Assembly: GCA_013100805.1 (NCBI GenBank)
Contig: CP040000.1
Location: 310,001-374,000 of the forward strand
Length of the DNA stretch: 64,000 bases
DNA from: Candidatus Saccharibacteria bacterium oral taxon 488
Lineage (GTDB): Bacteria; Patescibacteriota; Saccharimonadia; Saccharimonadales; Saccharimonadaceae
Reading direction: 5' to 3'
Every line of letters starts with the position of its first letter. Positions within the stretch are counted from its first letter, which is position 1. The position numbers and the translations under genes were made by a program. Below the pieces are notes generated by a model. It did not search any database and had not been told where the DNA came from. It saw only the letters and a list, made by a program, of their open reading frames with translations. Below, piece by piece: positions 25,227-34,754 of the stretch.

Positions 25227-27830
25227 TCAGATTTCATCTATCATCGGCTCCGTCTTAACCTGTGACTGCTTCCTTGTTCGCTTATCGGCTTTGGCGGCTT
25301 TTCTTGATACAGTTCTGCCAACCTTTTTTCGTTCAAAAGTCTCTTCTCGCTTCTTAGCAAACTCCTTTCGTGAATGTTTAACAATTTCATCTCGTACCGT
25401 CTCATCACCTTCGCTTTCTAGCAGTAAAGTCTGCCCAGATAGCGGCTCTTGCGCATGCACTGCCGCCAGCCGAGCGTAATAATTGTACGCTGGCAGATTG
25501 CTGATTTCGCCCGGCTCAATATATGGGCTAAACATCGGCAGCAAACGCTGTTCATCTTGCGGATTGCCGGTTCTAAAGCAGATAATCGTGCCAACATTTG
25601 CCAGGATTATATTCACTGTTTGCTGGTCGCTTTGCTGCGAAGTGGACTGCTCAGCCATGATCATAAAGACGCGATATTTGCGGCTTTCGGATAGCATTTG
25701 TACAAATGACGTCGTGGCGAAATTTTGAAACTCATCGACATACAAATAGAACGTCCGCCGCTCCGCCTGTCTGATGCGGGCGCGGCGGAGACTTGCGAGC
25801 TGGAGCTTCGCAAGTACGGTGATTCCAAATAGCTCAGATGTGTCTTCGCCGAGCAAGCCTTTAGACAAATTACAAACCAGTATTTTTCCCGAGTTGATAA
25901 TATCATCAAAATCAATTGTCGATTTTGGCTGCTCGAGAATTTGCCGCGCTGACGCCGAAAATAAAAATCGTCCAATCTTCGCCGTAATTCCCGCCGACAT
26001 TTTTACTTTCTGCATGTCGCCAGCTTTACCGAACTCGTTCTTCCAGAAGTTTATCAAGTTTGTATCGTCAAGATTTTTGACAACACTGCGGCGATACTTA
26101 GGATCATTTAGCAAATCAAACACAGTGAAAAGCGTGGGATTTTCCTGCGTGAGTGCGGTTTGAATGGTGTTGCGCAAAATGTATTCGATACGATGCCCAC
26201 CCGAATCCTCGTCGCTAAATATTTTTCGAAAAATCGACACGACCGACTCGGTGATAAGATCTTTTTCGCGCATCAATTCGCTACCGCCTAGCCCGGGCGT
26301 CAACTCCAATAAATTCAAGCCAATCGGATAATCCAAATCATCGGGATTGAAATAAATCACGTCACCAAGGCGCCCTGGCGGAACGTGCCGCAAAATCGTC
26401 TCCGCCATATCGCCATGCGGGTCAATTACAGCCACGCCTTTGCCGTTACAAATATCTTGCACAATTTGATATTGCAACATCGTAGTTTTGCCGCTACCTG
26501 TACCGCCGATGATGTACTGGTGGCGCTCGCGCTCAGCTTCCATCAAGCCAATCGGCGTCACCGTATTGTGATGATGATTTTCACCAATAATCACATCGAA
26601 ACCTTCTGACTGCTTGAGTGAAATCGGCGCGGGTAGCGTGCGGCTGAGCGAAGTTATCAGATTGTCGGTTTTACTATGATAACTTGAAGGAAAATGAAAC
26701 AAGCTAGCAAGTTCGCTTGAAGCGAGGATCATGGAGCTATTTTTATGCAGCGATGGCAGGCGCTTTATGGATGCAAGAATTAGCAGGTTGTTCAGAATAG
26801 GCAGACGATACTTTGCTTTGAGTGATTGATATGGCGGCGTACTAAAACCGTCCAGCGCGGATTTAAGCGCGGCGATATGTCTCTTTGTTTCTGGACTACT
26901 TACCATGACGCGTAGGTTGACATAAAATAGCGGACGAGTCACTTTTTGGTGCATGGTTTCCATTAGTTCTAATTCAAAAGCACTTAGCATGCGTGCCGGG
27001 CGGTCGTCTCGCGACACCTTGATTTGATGCCGCGAAGGTCTGATTTTTAAATTGTAATAATCGTGGTGGCTAGTTGTCAGGCTAGTATGAACTTCGCCGA
27101 CAAGGTCGGTTGCGCCAGAAGAAATTTTGCCAAAAAAGCTAGCTAATCTGCCGAGCATTGATAGTTTTTTGCCGCTAACATATTGCAAAATATTTTCATT
27201 GCCAAGAATTTTATGTGACAAAATCTCTGCTTCGCGTAAGCGTGTTGGTGTTGCTATAAGCTGCAAAATAATCTCCTCATCATCATTCAGTCTAGTCATC
27301 GCGCCAATCACATAGCTGAGTGGATCGCGTTGCTCTAGCGTCGAATTTATAGCTAGCGGCAAAACATAATGTCCAGTTTCTCGAAATTCAATAACTTGGT
27401 AATTGTCGTTATTCTTCCGCTCAACTGCGCGAACTTTTGAGTCGGCGATGTAGGAGGTAATCACTTTTTGCATGTTCGCAGCGTGACGCCGTTCGACCTG
27501 CACCAAATACCGCACGCCGTGCTCTTTAGTTGATGTAATTTCAAAACTCATAACTGGCGACCGACCGAGCAATTTTTCTTTGAGTGAGCGCGCCGCCCGA
27601 TGTCCATGAATTACCGAAAATAGTTGCTCGGTTGCTTCAGGTGTTTTGGCGATCGTGGCAGGCGGTGTAATTTCCAGCCAAACCATGCCTCGTGTTCGCA
27701 AATATCGACGATTCAAAACAAAACGAATCACCAACCACAAAATGACCGCGCTAATCGTAAGCGTGATTACGATTAAAACTATCGACCCAAGCCATAAGGC
27801 GGTAGCGAGGTAATCGGCTGTGGATTCCAC
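25227..27830 (-). CDS. VirD4/TraG-like type IV secretion ATPase
   Basis: An 867-residue coupling-protein-like ATPase. An N-terminal TM helix (about 10-40) is followed by a large domain of about 400 residues. The FtsK/TraG-type motor has Walker A GGTGSGKTT near residue 440, VIDPHGDMAE after it and Walker B FYLYVDEFQNFA near 692-703. The basic C-terminus is RKQSQVKTE. It would feed substrates to the secretion channel. It is last in the operon and overlaps the CHAP gene by 52 bases. Whether it moves DNA or protein is undetermined. Confidence 0.9.
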   Translation of the reverse strand: MESTADYLATALWLGSIVLIVITLTISAVILWLVIRFVLNRRYLRTRGMVWLEITPPATIAKTPEATEQLFSVIHGHRAARSLKEKLLGRSPVMSFEITSTKEHGVRYLVQVERRHAANMQKVITSYIADSKVRAVERKNNDNYQVIEFRETGHYVLPLAINSTLEQRDPLSYVIGAMTRLNDDEEIILQLIATPTRLREAEILSHKILGNENILQYVSGKKLSMLGRLASFFGKISSGATDLVGEVHTSLTTSHHDYYNLKIRPSRHQIKVSRDDRPARMLSAFELELMETMHQKVTRPLFYVNLRVMVSSPETKRHIAALKSALDGFSTPPYQSLKAKYRLPILNNLLILASIKRLPSLHKNSSMILASSELASLFHFPSSYHSKTDNLITSLSRTLPAPISLKQSEGFDVIIGENHHHNTVTPIGLMEAERERHQYIIGGTGSGKTTMLQYQIVQDICNGKGVAVIDPHGDMAETILRHVPPGRLGDVIYFNPDDLDYPIGLNLLELTPGLGGSELMREKDLITESVVSIFRKIFSDEDSGGHRIEYILRNTIQTALTQENPTLFTVFDLLNDPKYRRSVVKNLDDTNLINFWKNEFGKAGDMQKVKMSAGITAKIGRFLFSASARQILEQPKSTIDFDDIINSGKILVCNLSKGLLGEDTSELFGITVLAKLQLASLRRARIRQAERRTFYLYVDEFQNFATTSFVQMLSESRKYRVFMIMAEQSTSQQSDQQTVNIILANVGTIICFRTGNPQDEQRLLPMFSPYIEPGEISNLPAYNYYARLAAVHAQEPLSGQTLLLESEGDETVRDEIVKHSRKEFAKKREETFERKKVGRTVSRKAAKADKRTRKQSQVKTEPMIDEI

Positions 27831-28381
27831 GGCTGTGCTCCTGGTTCATTATGAATAAATTTATACGATTTGGCGACTTCTTTGGAAAAAGTGCGCTGCG
27901 ACACCACGTTTAAACCGCGCGCGTTCATTTCAGAAATTTTCCAATCACCGCTGATTTGATTAACTTCTATCACATACGCAACATGTCCATAAGGGCCTTC
28001 ATCAGTCTGAAAAACTGCACCAGCCGCTGGTGTATCGTTGACGATGTAGCCATCACGCTTGGCGTTATCATCCCAGGTATTAGCGTTGCCCCAAGTGTTC
28101 GGAATCGGACTGTTTGCCCACCGGCGCATCGCATACGCCCACCACGTACAGTTACCCCAGGCGTAAGTGTTTCCGGGCATCACGCCGCCGTTATAAAAAC
28201 CACGTTCTTCCGCCGCTTTGGCGCTCGGTGCATTTGCTAAAAAGCTCATTGCCGGTAAGCCAAGTGATGAAATAGCTAAAATCGGAAACATCAAAATAAG
28301 CAATAATGTAGCGATGATTATAGCTATAATTTTCTTAATGCTGAAACCAAAATTTGTAAACAAAACTACCGCGCCGTTCAT
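27779..28381 (-). CDS. CHAP-domain cell-wall hydrolase of the secretion operon
   Basis: A 200-residue protein with a hydrophobic N-terminal segment (about 17-50, probably an anchor or signal) and a CHAP domain with Cys78 in WGNCTWWAY, His133 in GPYGHVAYV and a candidate third residue in SEMNARG (about 150-156). CHAP enzymes cleave peptidoglycan amide bonds. Here it takes the place of the VirB1 transglycosylase and would open the wall for the secretion machine. It overlaps the VirB4 gene by four bases. Confidence 0.86.
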   Translation of the reverse strand: MNGAVVLFTNFGFSIKKIIAIIIATLLLILMFPILAISSLGLPAMSFLANAPSAKAAEERGFYNGGVMPGNTYAWGNCTWWAYAMRRWANSPIPNTWGNANTWDDNAKRDGYIVNDTPAAGAVFQTDEGPYGHVAYVIEVNQISGDWKISEMNARGLNVVSQRTFSKEVAKSYKFIHNEPGAQPWNPQPITSLPPYGLGR

Positions 28382-30156
28382 GATGAATACAACTCCGCAG
28401 GGTTAGTTGTAATGAGCGGATGCTCTTTTTCGGCTGCCACAACTTTAACGGCAACATGGTTTTGGTCGGCGATAAGCAGAGCATCGCCTCGCTCGCAAGT
28501 GAGCAGAAAGCTTTGCTCATATTCACTGAGGTTAAATTCGTTAACCACGCCTTTGATAGTCGTTGTATCCTGGCGCATTAAAATTCGCAGCGCGCTTTGC
28601 GAAGCGATGGCGCGGCCGTATTCACTTTTGAGAAAATCGTTGGCTTGCTGTGATATGATCGACACACCGAGGTAATATTTACGAGCTCGACGCACCAGCC
28701 CCGCCACGAATCGCGCCGACTCCTCGTGCTGTAACAAAATCCAGCCTTCGTCAATAATCAGCAGCCGTTTTTCCGGCTTAGCCATGACTTGATTTTTCAC
28801 AAAATTAGAGATAATCAGCATCATAATTTGGCGCAAATTTTCTGGTAAATCTTTGATGTCGAAAATGACCAAGCGGTTGTCTAATTTAACATTAGTTTGC
28901 GCATTGAATACATCTGCCAACGAGCCAGAAATATATTTTTCTAATTTTTCGCACAATTTTAACTGACCCAACTTTCGAAGTTCCGCATATAAATCTTCTA
29001 AAAGTGGCTGCTTGGTTTTTGATTTTTTGTAGATTTTCAAAACCGCTTTATCGATGGCGGCTTTTTCGCGCGCCATTAGACTTTCAGCCATCAAACCGAT
29101 TACGTCCATTAAGTCTTGTGTATGTTCAGACAGATCACTAATTTCGTGAACGGTCGTTGCTAGGTCGAAAGGATTAATTTTCTGCTTACTTTTGGCAGAT
29201 AATTTTATGTATGTACCGTTTACTGATTCGGTGAGGCGCTTGTATTCACGCTCTGGGTCGATGACGATGACGCGCGTGCCTTGCATGAGTTGGCGTAAAA
29301 TTTCGACTTTGGTAGTGTAACTTTTGCCAGCGCCCGACTGCGCAAACGTGATTGAATTAGCATTATGCAAACTAAATCTATCCAAAATAACCAGCGAATT
29401 GTTTGATTTATTGACACCGTAAAGAATACCCGATTCCTGTACTAATTCTGACGACATAAACGGAAAAGTCAGGGCGGCGCTGGAACTATCAAGGTTGCGC
29501 TTTTGCGCCAGCTGGTCTTCGCCGCGTGGTAAAATTGACTGCAAAGCTTCCAGCTGCTGATAGCGCGCTACTTTTGAGTAAAACAGCCGCGCCGATAGAT
29601 TCGCTTCAAGCAACTTGGTGGTTTTATCAAGTTCTTCTTTAGTCTCAGAGCGGATGCAAATGTATATCGCCATTTGGAATAATTTTTCTTGACCGCGCTG
29701 AATTTTATCACGCAAATCAATCGCCGATTCAAGTGGGTCGGTAATTTCCGAGCCAACAATCCGTCCTTCGCGCATCATCGCCCGGCGCGTGGATTCAAGT
29801 TCGGTAATTTTACGATTTAGTTTTGGCAGTGCCGCTCGGGCATCTACTTCGTGTAGATGATAACTAATGTCGATGTCGTGATTAAAATGAATCAAGCTGT
29901 CCATCCAATCCGAACTCGCTACGAACGGATATCCAGAAATGAATAGCGTGCGCATGTACACCCCATCAATGCAAAGATAATCAACATTTTCTTCCAGCCC
30001 AGCGTAGGATAAAATATCCAGAGTGTCTTGTTCGCCAAACGTGATATTGAGTTCTTTTTGCCGCTCTTCGCGCTGGCGGTCACGACGGCGTTTCGGGGCG
30101 CTAATTGCGTTGCTGATTCTTTTGATAAATATTGGTGTACGTGATTTTCTAATCAT
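28378..30156 (-). CDS. VirB4-like type IV secretion ATPase
   Basis: A 592-residue cytoplasmic ATPase. The N-terminal 200 residues are the CagE/VirB4 region; Walker A is SGAGKSYTT near residue 280, and Walker B is KRLLIIDEGWILL near 470. It energises assembly of the channel and pilus. A further TraC-like gene sits just upstream, overlapping by four bases, and may supply a piece that is fused in other VirB4 proteins. Length is shorter than the usual 800 residues, consistent with that split. Confidence 0.92.
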   Translation of the reverse strand: MIRKSRTPIFIKRISNAISAPKRRRDRQREERQKELNITFGEQDTLDILSYAGLEENVDYLCIDGVYMRTLFISGYPFVASSDWMDSLIHFNHDIDISYHLHEVDARAALPKLNRKITELESTRRAMMREGRIVGSEITDPLESAIDLRDKIQRGQEKLFQMAIYICIRSETKEELDKTTKLLEANLSARLFYSKVARYQQLEALQSILPRGEDQLAQKRNLDSSSAALTFPFMSSELVQESGILYGVNKSNNSLVILDRFSLHNANSITFAQSGAGKSYTTKVEILRQLMQGTRVIVIDPEREYKRLTESVNGTYIKLSAKSKQKINPFDLATTVHEISDLSEHTQDLMDVIGLMAESLMAREKAAIDKAVLKIYKKSKTKQPLLEDLYAELRKLGQLKLCEKLEKYISGSLADVFNAQTNVKLDNRLVIFDIKDLPENLRQIMMLIISNFVKNQVMAKPEKRLLIIDEGWILLQHEESARFVAGLVRRARKYYLGVSIISQQANDFLKSEYGRAIASQSALRILMRQDTTTIKGVVNEFNLSEYEQSFLLTCERGDALLIADQNHVAVKVVAAEKEHPLITTNPAELYSS

Positions 30157-30791
30157 TTAATTTCGCTCCCGTCTCGCATGAGCGCGGTGTGAATTGTTTG
30201 CAAAGCGCGTTCAGTTAGCGGTTGAATTTTTGCCTGCGTCGGGCTGTAAAAACTGTAGAACAAATCAAGCAATTCGAGGCTATCAAGCTGGTCGGCGCGC
30301 ATACCGAGCCGCGCCATACCTTTGGCGATAATATCAATACGGAGTTTGAGTTGTTCGCGAATTAAATCAAAATCAGCTTTGTTGTCGGTCGGTCGAAAAG
30401 GAATGATGATATAAAAATGTCGCGTCAAAATCTTGTTGTCGGTGATGAGCGAACGAATAAATTCATCGTAATTTTTCAGTTGAATTTTATAGACAGGAAT
30501 CGTCTCGCTTTGCAGTCGATAGTTCAGATCTTCTAAATATCCGTCCATATCAATTTCGCGCGTACGTACTAAAATTTGAATCGGCCAACCAATTGAATTG
30601 AGAAAACTTTCGTAGGTATCAATAATTGCGTCTTGCTCATCCTCGCTACGCAGTTCAAAATTCAGCGCCGAAACGGACAAGATTGCCCGATAATTATTCT
30701 GCGGTAATAACAAAATTCCGTCGCGCACACCCTTTAGTACAATCTGTCGCCTAGCACTAGATTTAGCGTTTGACTTTCGTAAACCGAACAT
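30153..30791 (-). CDS. TraC-like/VirB4-associated protein
   Basis: A 212-residue soluble protein whose core (LSVSALNFELRSEDEQDAII, then LVRTREIDMDGYLED) resembles the N-terminal domain of VirB4/TraC proteins but lacks any Walker motif. It lies between PrgI and VirB4 in the operon, overlapping them by 29 and 4 bases. The start at 30791 has AAGGAGGT at ideal spacing. It probably assists VirB4 at the channel base. Confidence 0.78.
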   Translation of the reverse strand: MFGLRKSNAKSSARRQIVLKGVRDGILLLPQNNYRAILSVSALNFELRSEDEQDAIIDTYESFLNSIGWPIQILVRTREIDMDGYLEDLNYRLQSETIPVYKIQLKNYDEFIRSLITDNKILTRHFYIIIPFRPTDNKADFDLIREQLKLRIDIIAKGMARLGMRADQLDSLELLDLFYSFYSPTQAKIQPLTERALQTIHTALMRDGSEIK

Positions 30792-31269
30792 GCAAACCTC
30801 CTTTCTTGTCAGTTTCAAAACGAACATTAGCGGTTGGATCATCTATAATTTGGCGGGTTTTGATGGTTGATATGTTGTCTAATTTTTCTGGCTTTTGCGG
30901 CTTTTCGGCTGGTTTATTTATGGGTTCTTCATCCTCGCGCGGAGTACTTTTATACTCATCACGAAACGCAGTAGTGTTTTTATTGAACAAATAATATTTT
31001 GGTCGTAAATTGTAACGTAGTACCGTCACCAACCAAAGTGCGATGATTTTACCCTTAATGCGAACCGACAAAATCCCACAAACGATCAAACTTAACGCAA
31101 TCAAAACGTATTTATAAAGTGTACCGTTCATGACCGGCGGCAGCAGCGCGAAAACTCCCGCGCTCAAGAAAACAGGAACCATCAAAAGTATGATTTGCGA
31201 AAAACCAAGTTTGCCGATAATCCGATCTTCTACGGTGGTAACCTGCGCGGGAACGACTGTCGTTTTCAT
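30763..31269 (-). CDS. PrgI-family membrane protein
   Basis: A 168-residue protein with the PrgI start pattern (VPAQVTTVEDRIIGKLGF), two TM helices (about 24-45 and 50-68) and a cytoplasmic charged tail (about 95-168) with RNLRPKYY-like sequence. PrgI proteins replace VirB3 in Gram-positive and CPR secretion operons and bring VirB4 to the membrane. Start and stop overlap the neighbouring genes. Confidence 0.85.
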   Translation of the reverse strand: MKTTVVPAQVTTVEDRIIGKLGFSQIILLMVPVFLSAGVFALLPPVMNGTLYKYVLIALSLIVCGILSVRIKGKIIALWLVTVLRYNLRPKYYLFNKNTTAFRDEYKSTPREDEEPINKPAEKPQKPEKLDNISTIKTRQIIDDPTANVRFETDKKGGLHVRFTKVKR

Positions 31270-32783
31270 GATTTTTTACCTCGCTGTTTGGTCGATTTTA
31301 TTTTTGATCCGGCGCGGTAAGTCATGCCAGTTTTTGGCGGTTTTGATTCGGGCATATTAACAACGGTTGGATTATTTTTGCTACGCGGATTTACGGCGTA
31401 GGTGATTTCCGCATCGCCTTTTTTGTTCAGATAACTTACTTTCATCGGCGACTTTGTTTGGCGCGCCACCGTTTCTAGAGTCGAGTGAACCCGGGCTTTT
31501 TTGGCGGCGTGAGTGGTATTCTTCACGCGCTGGGTCGTTTTGTGCGCCACTTTCGAGCCAGTGCCTGTCATGTAGCTGACGCCGTTCATAAACTGACCAC
31601 CCAGCTTCTTTAGATTGCGCGCACCCATACTAACGAAACTAAATTGTATCATCACGCCTTGAACTTTTAATAAAGTCAGAATAGTTGCTATGCCTGCTAC
31701 CATCGCCATCAAGGTGTCGGGAAATGCATTGTTACTGCCGCTAGTCGCCATACCAGAAAACAGCGACGACGCTAATTGCAATATAACCACATGGACAAAC
31801 AAAACGAAAATTGTTGATAAGAACGTCTTCATCGAAGTTTCGGCAAAATCACGAAACCCCGGCACTAACCACAACATGCTCACCAGCGGTGACAGAACAG
31901 TGCCGATAAATAAAGTGATTAAACGCATAACATAATACACCAACAATATGACCGAGCAAATCAGAAAAGCCACCATGATCAGCAGCGCCGCCACGCCCTG
32001 ACCAGACGTTTTTTCGACAACTTTGATGAGCGTACTCCAGACGGTCGATGCACCCGAAATTTGGTTGACTGCCGAGATGAGAACGTTGGATAAACTAATG
32101 ATGCCATCAATCAAAAATATCGAGGTGTTCATCAGCAAAAATATCAGCGCTATGCGTGGCAGTAGGTGCTTGACTTCAACTTCGTCAAAACCAAAACTCG
32201 ACGCGCTCATGACCTGAAATCCGACTAGCGCCACAACTAAAATTAACAGCACATCAGCGATGCCGACAATCGCTAGCCATAGATTAAACACGGCTTTATT
32301 GCTCGCCATCAACGGCGTCGATTTGGTGAAAAATTCTAGCGCGCTCAAAAATGGCGAGGCTATGGCGTTAATGATCGACGACAATAGCCCCGTCACAGCT
32401 TTGATGATCATCTCGATCAAGCCGTTGTTTTCTGATTTGGGCGTGACTGCCTGTAGGTTCGGTAGGTTTGCGTCATTTGGATTTTGCACCGCTTGATACG
32501 AACCATTAAGGATAGAAACTATTGTCACGGCAGCCAGTACGATGACCAGCCCGATCACCGCTTTCTTGGCGATACTTTTAGCGTGCTCCATGCGGTCTGG
32601 TTTGCCGCTACTGGTTATGTAAATATAGCCAGCATGCGCCAAAAAGAAAGCGCAAGCCAGCGACGCAATGCCCGATAAGATTTTGGCTGTCGGCAAAACA
32701 TAGTCGCGCACGGTTTTTATGGCGCCAGCCGCATCGGCAAAGAATACTAAATTGCTAGTGAAAATATCGACAAAGTCGAACAT
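31266..32783 (-). CDS. VirB6/TrbL-like polytopic membrane protein
   Basis: A 505-residue protein with an N-terminal export segment, about eight to nine TM helices over residues 20-390 and a very basic C-terminal tail (about 400-505, ending in KSTKQRGKKS). This is the layout of VirB6/TrbL inner-membrane channel proteins. GGAGG lies 11 bases upstream of the ATG. It overlaps prgI by four bases. Confidence 0.82.
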   Translation of the reverse strand: MFDFVDIFTSNLVFFADAAGAIKTVRDYVLPTAKILSGIASLACAFFLAHAGYIYITSSGKPDRMEHAKSIAKKAVIGLVIVLAAVTIVSILNGSYQAVQNPNDANLPNLQAVTPKSENNGLIEMIIKAVTGLLSSIINAIASPFLSALEFFTKSTPLMASNKAVFNLWLAIVGIADVLLILVVALVGFQVMSASSFGFDEVEVKHLLPRIALIFLLMNTSIFLIDGIISLSNVLISAVNQISGASTVWSTLIKVVEKTSGQGVAALLIMVAFLICSVILLVYYVMRLITLFIGTVLSPLVSMLWLVPGFRDFAETSMKTFLSTIFVLFVHVVILQLASSLFSGMATSGSNNAFPDTLMAMVAGIATILTLLKVQGVMIQFSFVSMGARNLKKLGGQFMNGVSYMTGTGSKVAHKTTQRVKNTTHAAKKARVHSTLETVARQTKSPMKVSYLNKKGDAEITYAVNPRSKNNPTVVNMPESKPPKTGMTYRAGSKIKSTKQRGKKS

Positions 32784-32790
32784 GGACGGG

Positions 32791-33132
32791 TTATCCTCCG
32801 AAGGCTTGTCGCGCTAAGGTCGTTACGATGTTCGCCAAAACAAACGCCGCAATGACAATCGCCAGACCAATTGCTGACCACGTGATAGTGCGCTTTGCTT
32901 TGTCGAGCTGCTCAGGATTTCCCGAGCTAGTGATATAAGTAAAGCCGCCAGCAACAAAAAAGCCGGTCGCCACCAAACCGGCTAGTCCCGCCACCACTTG
33001 GATGACGCTTCGTATAAAATTTTCGACATTACTGACACCCGCTGGCGCAGCTAGTGCTACATTCGCCAACACAAACGGCACTCCAGCTGCGATAAATATT
33101 GCCGCCAAACAATATGTTTTTCTTGACACCAT
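32791..33132 (-). CDS. VirB2/TrbC-like pilin or small channel protein
   Basis: A 113-residue protein: a signal-peptide-like N-terminus (about 1-28 with an ANVALAAPA cleavage-type site), then two hydrophobic helices (about 36-62 and 82-108) separated by ITSSGNPEQLDKAKR. This is the TrbC/VirB2 pattern; similar small proteins precede VirB6 in related operons, and the VirB6 gene here carries a related N-terminal sequence. AAAGGGAG precedes the ATG. It is first in the secretion operon. Confidence 0.82.
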   Translation of the reverse strand: MVSRKTYCLAAIFIAAGVPFVLANVALAAPAGVSNVENFIRSVIQVVAGLAGLVATGFFVAGGFTYITSSGNPEQLDKAKRTITWSAIGLAIVIAAFVLANIVTTLARQAFGG

Positions 33133-33264
33133 AAACTCCCTTTCACCAGAGCGTGAACTTTTGTGTTTACCTCTGTTATTTTTACGTTAGCAGGCATTAA
33201 TTTACTTGGCAAGACGGCACTTAAAAGTCTGCTATAGTGGTGTCAGTGTGTTAGTTTCCGGGAG

Positions 33265-33327
33265 GTTCGTTAAATTTATAGAGGTAGAGTTATGTTTTAG
33301 TTTGAGTCAAAAATTAAATTAACGAAC
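33265..33327. repeat. Inverted repeat in the divergent region upstream of the secretion operon
   Basis: GTTCGTTAA (33265-33273) and TTAACGAAC (33319-33327) are perfect nine-base inverted arms, with further partial similarity beyond. They sit between the secretion operon and the divergent small membrane protein gene. A paired operator is possible. Confidence 0.35.
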
Positions 33328-33355
33328 TTACTAAAAATGATATTTGACTGCTAAC

Positions 33356-33384
33356 TTTACACCAATAAAAAATACAAGTAAACT
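33356..33384 (+). promoter_or_regulatory. Leaderless promoter of the small membrane protein gene
   Basis: TTTACA, 17-base spacer, TAAACT, then exactly six bases to the ATG at 33391. Near-consensus spacing for a vegetative promoter. Confidence 0.65.
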
Positions 33385-33390
33385 AAAAGC

Positions 33391-33699
33391 ATGGGCAAAC
33401 TAAAATCCGAAAAGGTTGTTATATCTTCGCCGCTATCGTTTAGCGGTTCGGCAAAACGCCTTTGGAAAATTACGGACGTGGACAATCTAGCGGTGAAGGT
33501 GCTGCTTAGTTTGGTGGCTGCCGTGCTCATTATGTTTGCTTGGATTTTTGTGGCGTTTTGGTATGTGCTGATTTATGTTGTTTTTGGAATTTTGTTCATT
33601 CCATATCGGCTGCTGCGACGGAGTAGTCGTAAGCAAAAACAAGCAAAATTGCGGCACCGTGAAGTACTGGATGCGATAGAGAAAAATCATAAATTATAA
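33391..33699 (+). CDS. Small membrane protein beside the secretion operon
   Basis: A 102-residue protein with one long or two short hydrophobic helices (about 33-73) followed by a strongly basic tail (RRSSRKQKQAKLRHRE). It is read divergently from the secretion operon. No family recognised; association with the secretion system is inferred from position only. Its last six bases overlap the HxlR gene. Confidence 0.65.
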   Translation: MGKLKSEKVVISSPLSFSGSAKRLWKITDVDNLAVKVLLSLVAAVLIMFAWIFVAFWYVLIYVVFGILFIPYRLLRRSSRKQKQAKLRHREVLDAIEKNHKL

Positions 33700-34080
33700 T
33701 CGCCGCAATACAGTCACGCGTTTCTTATTGTAAATTTTCTGAGATTTGTGTAGCGCTTCAGAGTGAGAATCAAACCACGTAGTTATATCGTCTGTTAGCT
33801 TTAATAATTCGAGACCGGTTTTTGTTAACTCATATTCGACCCGCGGCGGAATCGTCGGATAGAAAAAGCGCCGGACGATGCCGGCGCGTTCTAGCTGTTT
33901 GAGGTGCTCGGTGAGTACTTTTTGAGTCACTCCCGGAAGAGAACGGTGCAATGCAGAATAGCGCTTAGTCTCAACACCAAGCGAAAGAATAATTGCGATA
34001 GTCCATTTGCGAAACAGTAGGCTTGTCATGAAATCGCGCGAATCGGCGTACTGATTTTTGGATACAGTAGTTTTTGTCAT
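33694..34080 (-). CDS. HxlR-family winged-helix regulator
   Basis: A 128-residue MarR-like protein of the HxlR family with the family start (DFMTSLLFRKWTIAIILSL), LPGVTQKVLTEHLKQLE for the recognition helix, and a wing with PPRVEYELTKTG. HxlR regulators act as dimers, often on a divergent neighbour. Start at 34080 is set by GGGAGGTAACC before the ATG. Its neighbours, the small membrane gene and a Nudix gene, are candidate targets. Confidence 0.9.
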   Translation of the reverse strand: MTKTTVSKNQYADSRDFMTSLLFRKWTIAIILSLGVETKRYSALHRSLPGVTQKVLTEHLKQLERAGIVRRFFYPTIPPRVEYELTKTGLELLKLTDDITTWFDSHSEALHKSQKIYNKKRVTVLRRL

Positions 34081-34322
34081 GGTTACCTCCCATTGATGTA
34101 AATGTATATTTGGCGCAGAATGGCTGATATAAAATATCTCTGGAGATGCCCTCCAGAGATGTGTATTAATAATGACCTCTAGGTAAATATATAGCAGAGT
34201 TTTGGTCAAATGTCAAAATATTGCCCGGATAAACGCCTAAGTGTAAGTTATTAAAAGTACCTCGTGAAATTTATGCTGTGTTTAAGAAAATACTAACAAT
34301 CCTATGCTATACTTAGATACAC

Positions 34323-34754
34323 ATGGCTTCAAAAAATATTATTCACCATTATAGTTCGGGAGGGGTTATCGTTAAAGATAATGAAGTTCTTATAATCGAA
34401 TCACTACAGCCAGCCAAGGAATATTCTTTCCCTAAAGGCTCTATAGAACCCGGAGAATATAGCCGTGACACTGCAGTGCGAGAGATACTCGAGGAAACTG
34501 GATACCACGCAACGATCCTAGGATTTATTGATACTCTAATATATGAATTCTCAACAGGTGATGGCCACGTAGCAAAAGAGGTTTCATACTATGCTATGTC
34601 TATTAATAGTTCAGTACCTCGACAAGAACAACAGCTTCAGCCAGGAGAAAATATACGCCCCTTGTGGGTCAGCTTACCAAAAGCTTTTCAACTCCTCACC
34701 CACAAAAACACGAAACAACTTCTTGCCATGGCAATTAAAATGTATCATCACTGA
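34323..34754 (+). CDS. Nudix hydrolase
   Basis: A 143-residue Nudix protein. The Nudix box spans residues 39-61: Gly39, Glu45 and the REILEETG core. It hydrolyses a nucleoside diphosphate linked to another group; the start resembles diadenosine polyphosphate-type members (SSGGVIVKDN). TATACT lies nine bases upstream of the ATG. Its end overlaps the convergent APH-like gene by 20 bases. It begins a cluster of nucleotide- and sugar-handling genes. Confidence 0.9.
   Translation: MASKNIIHHYSSGGVIVKDNEVLIIESLQPAKEYSFPKGSIEPGEYSRDTAVREILEETGYHATILGFIDTLIYEFSTGDGHVAKEVSYYAMSINSSVPRQEQQLQPGENIRPLWVSLPKAFQLLTHKNTKQLLAMAIKMYHH

Noticed and set aside
30153..30842. Longer start for the TraC-like gene at 30842
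   Set aside because: The extra 17 residues lie in the prgI gene, and an ideal AAGGAGGT precedes the ATG at 30791.
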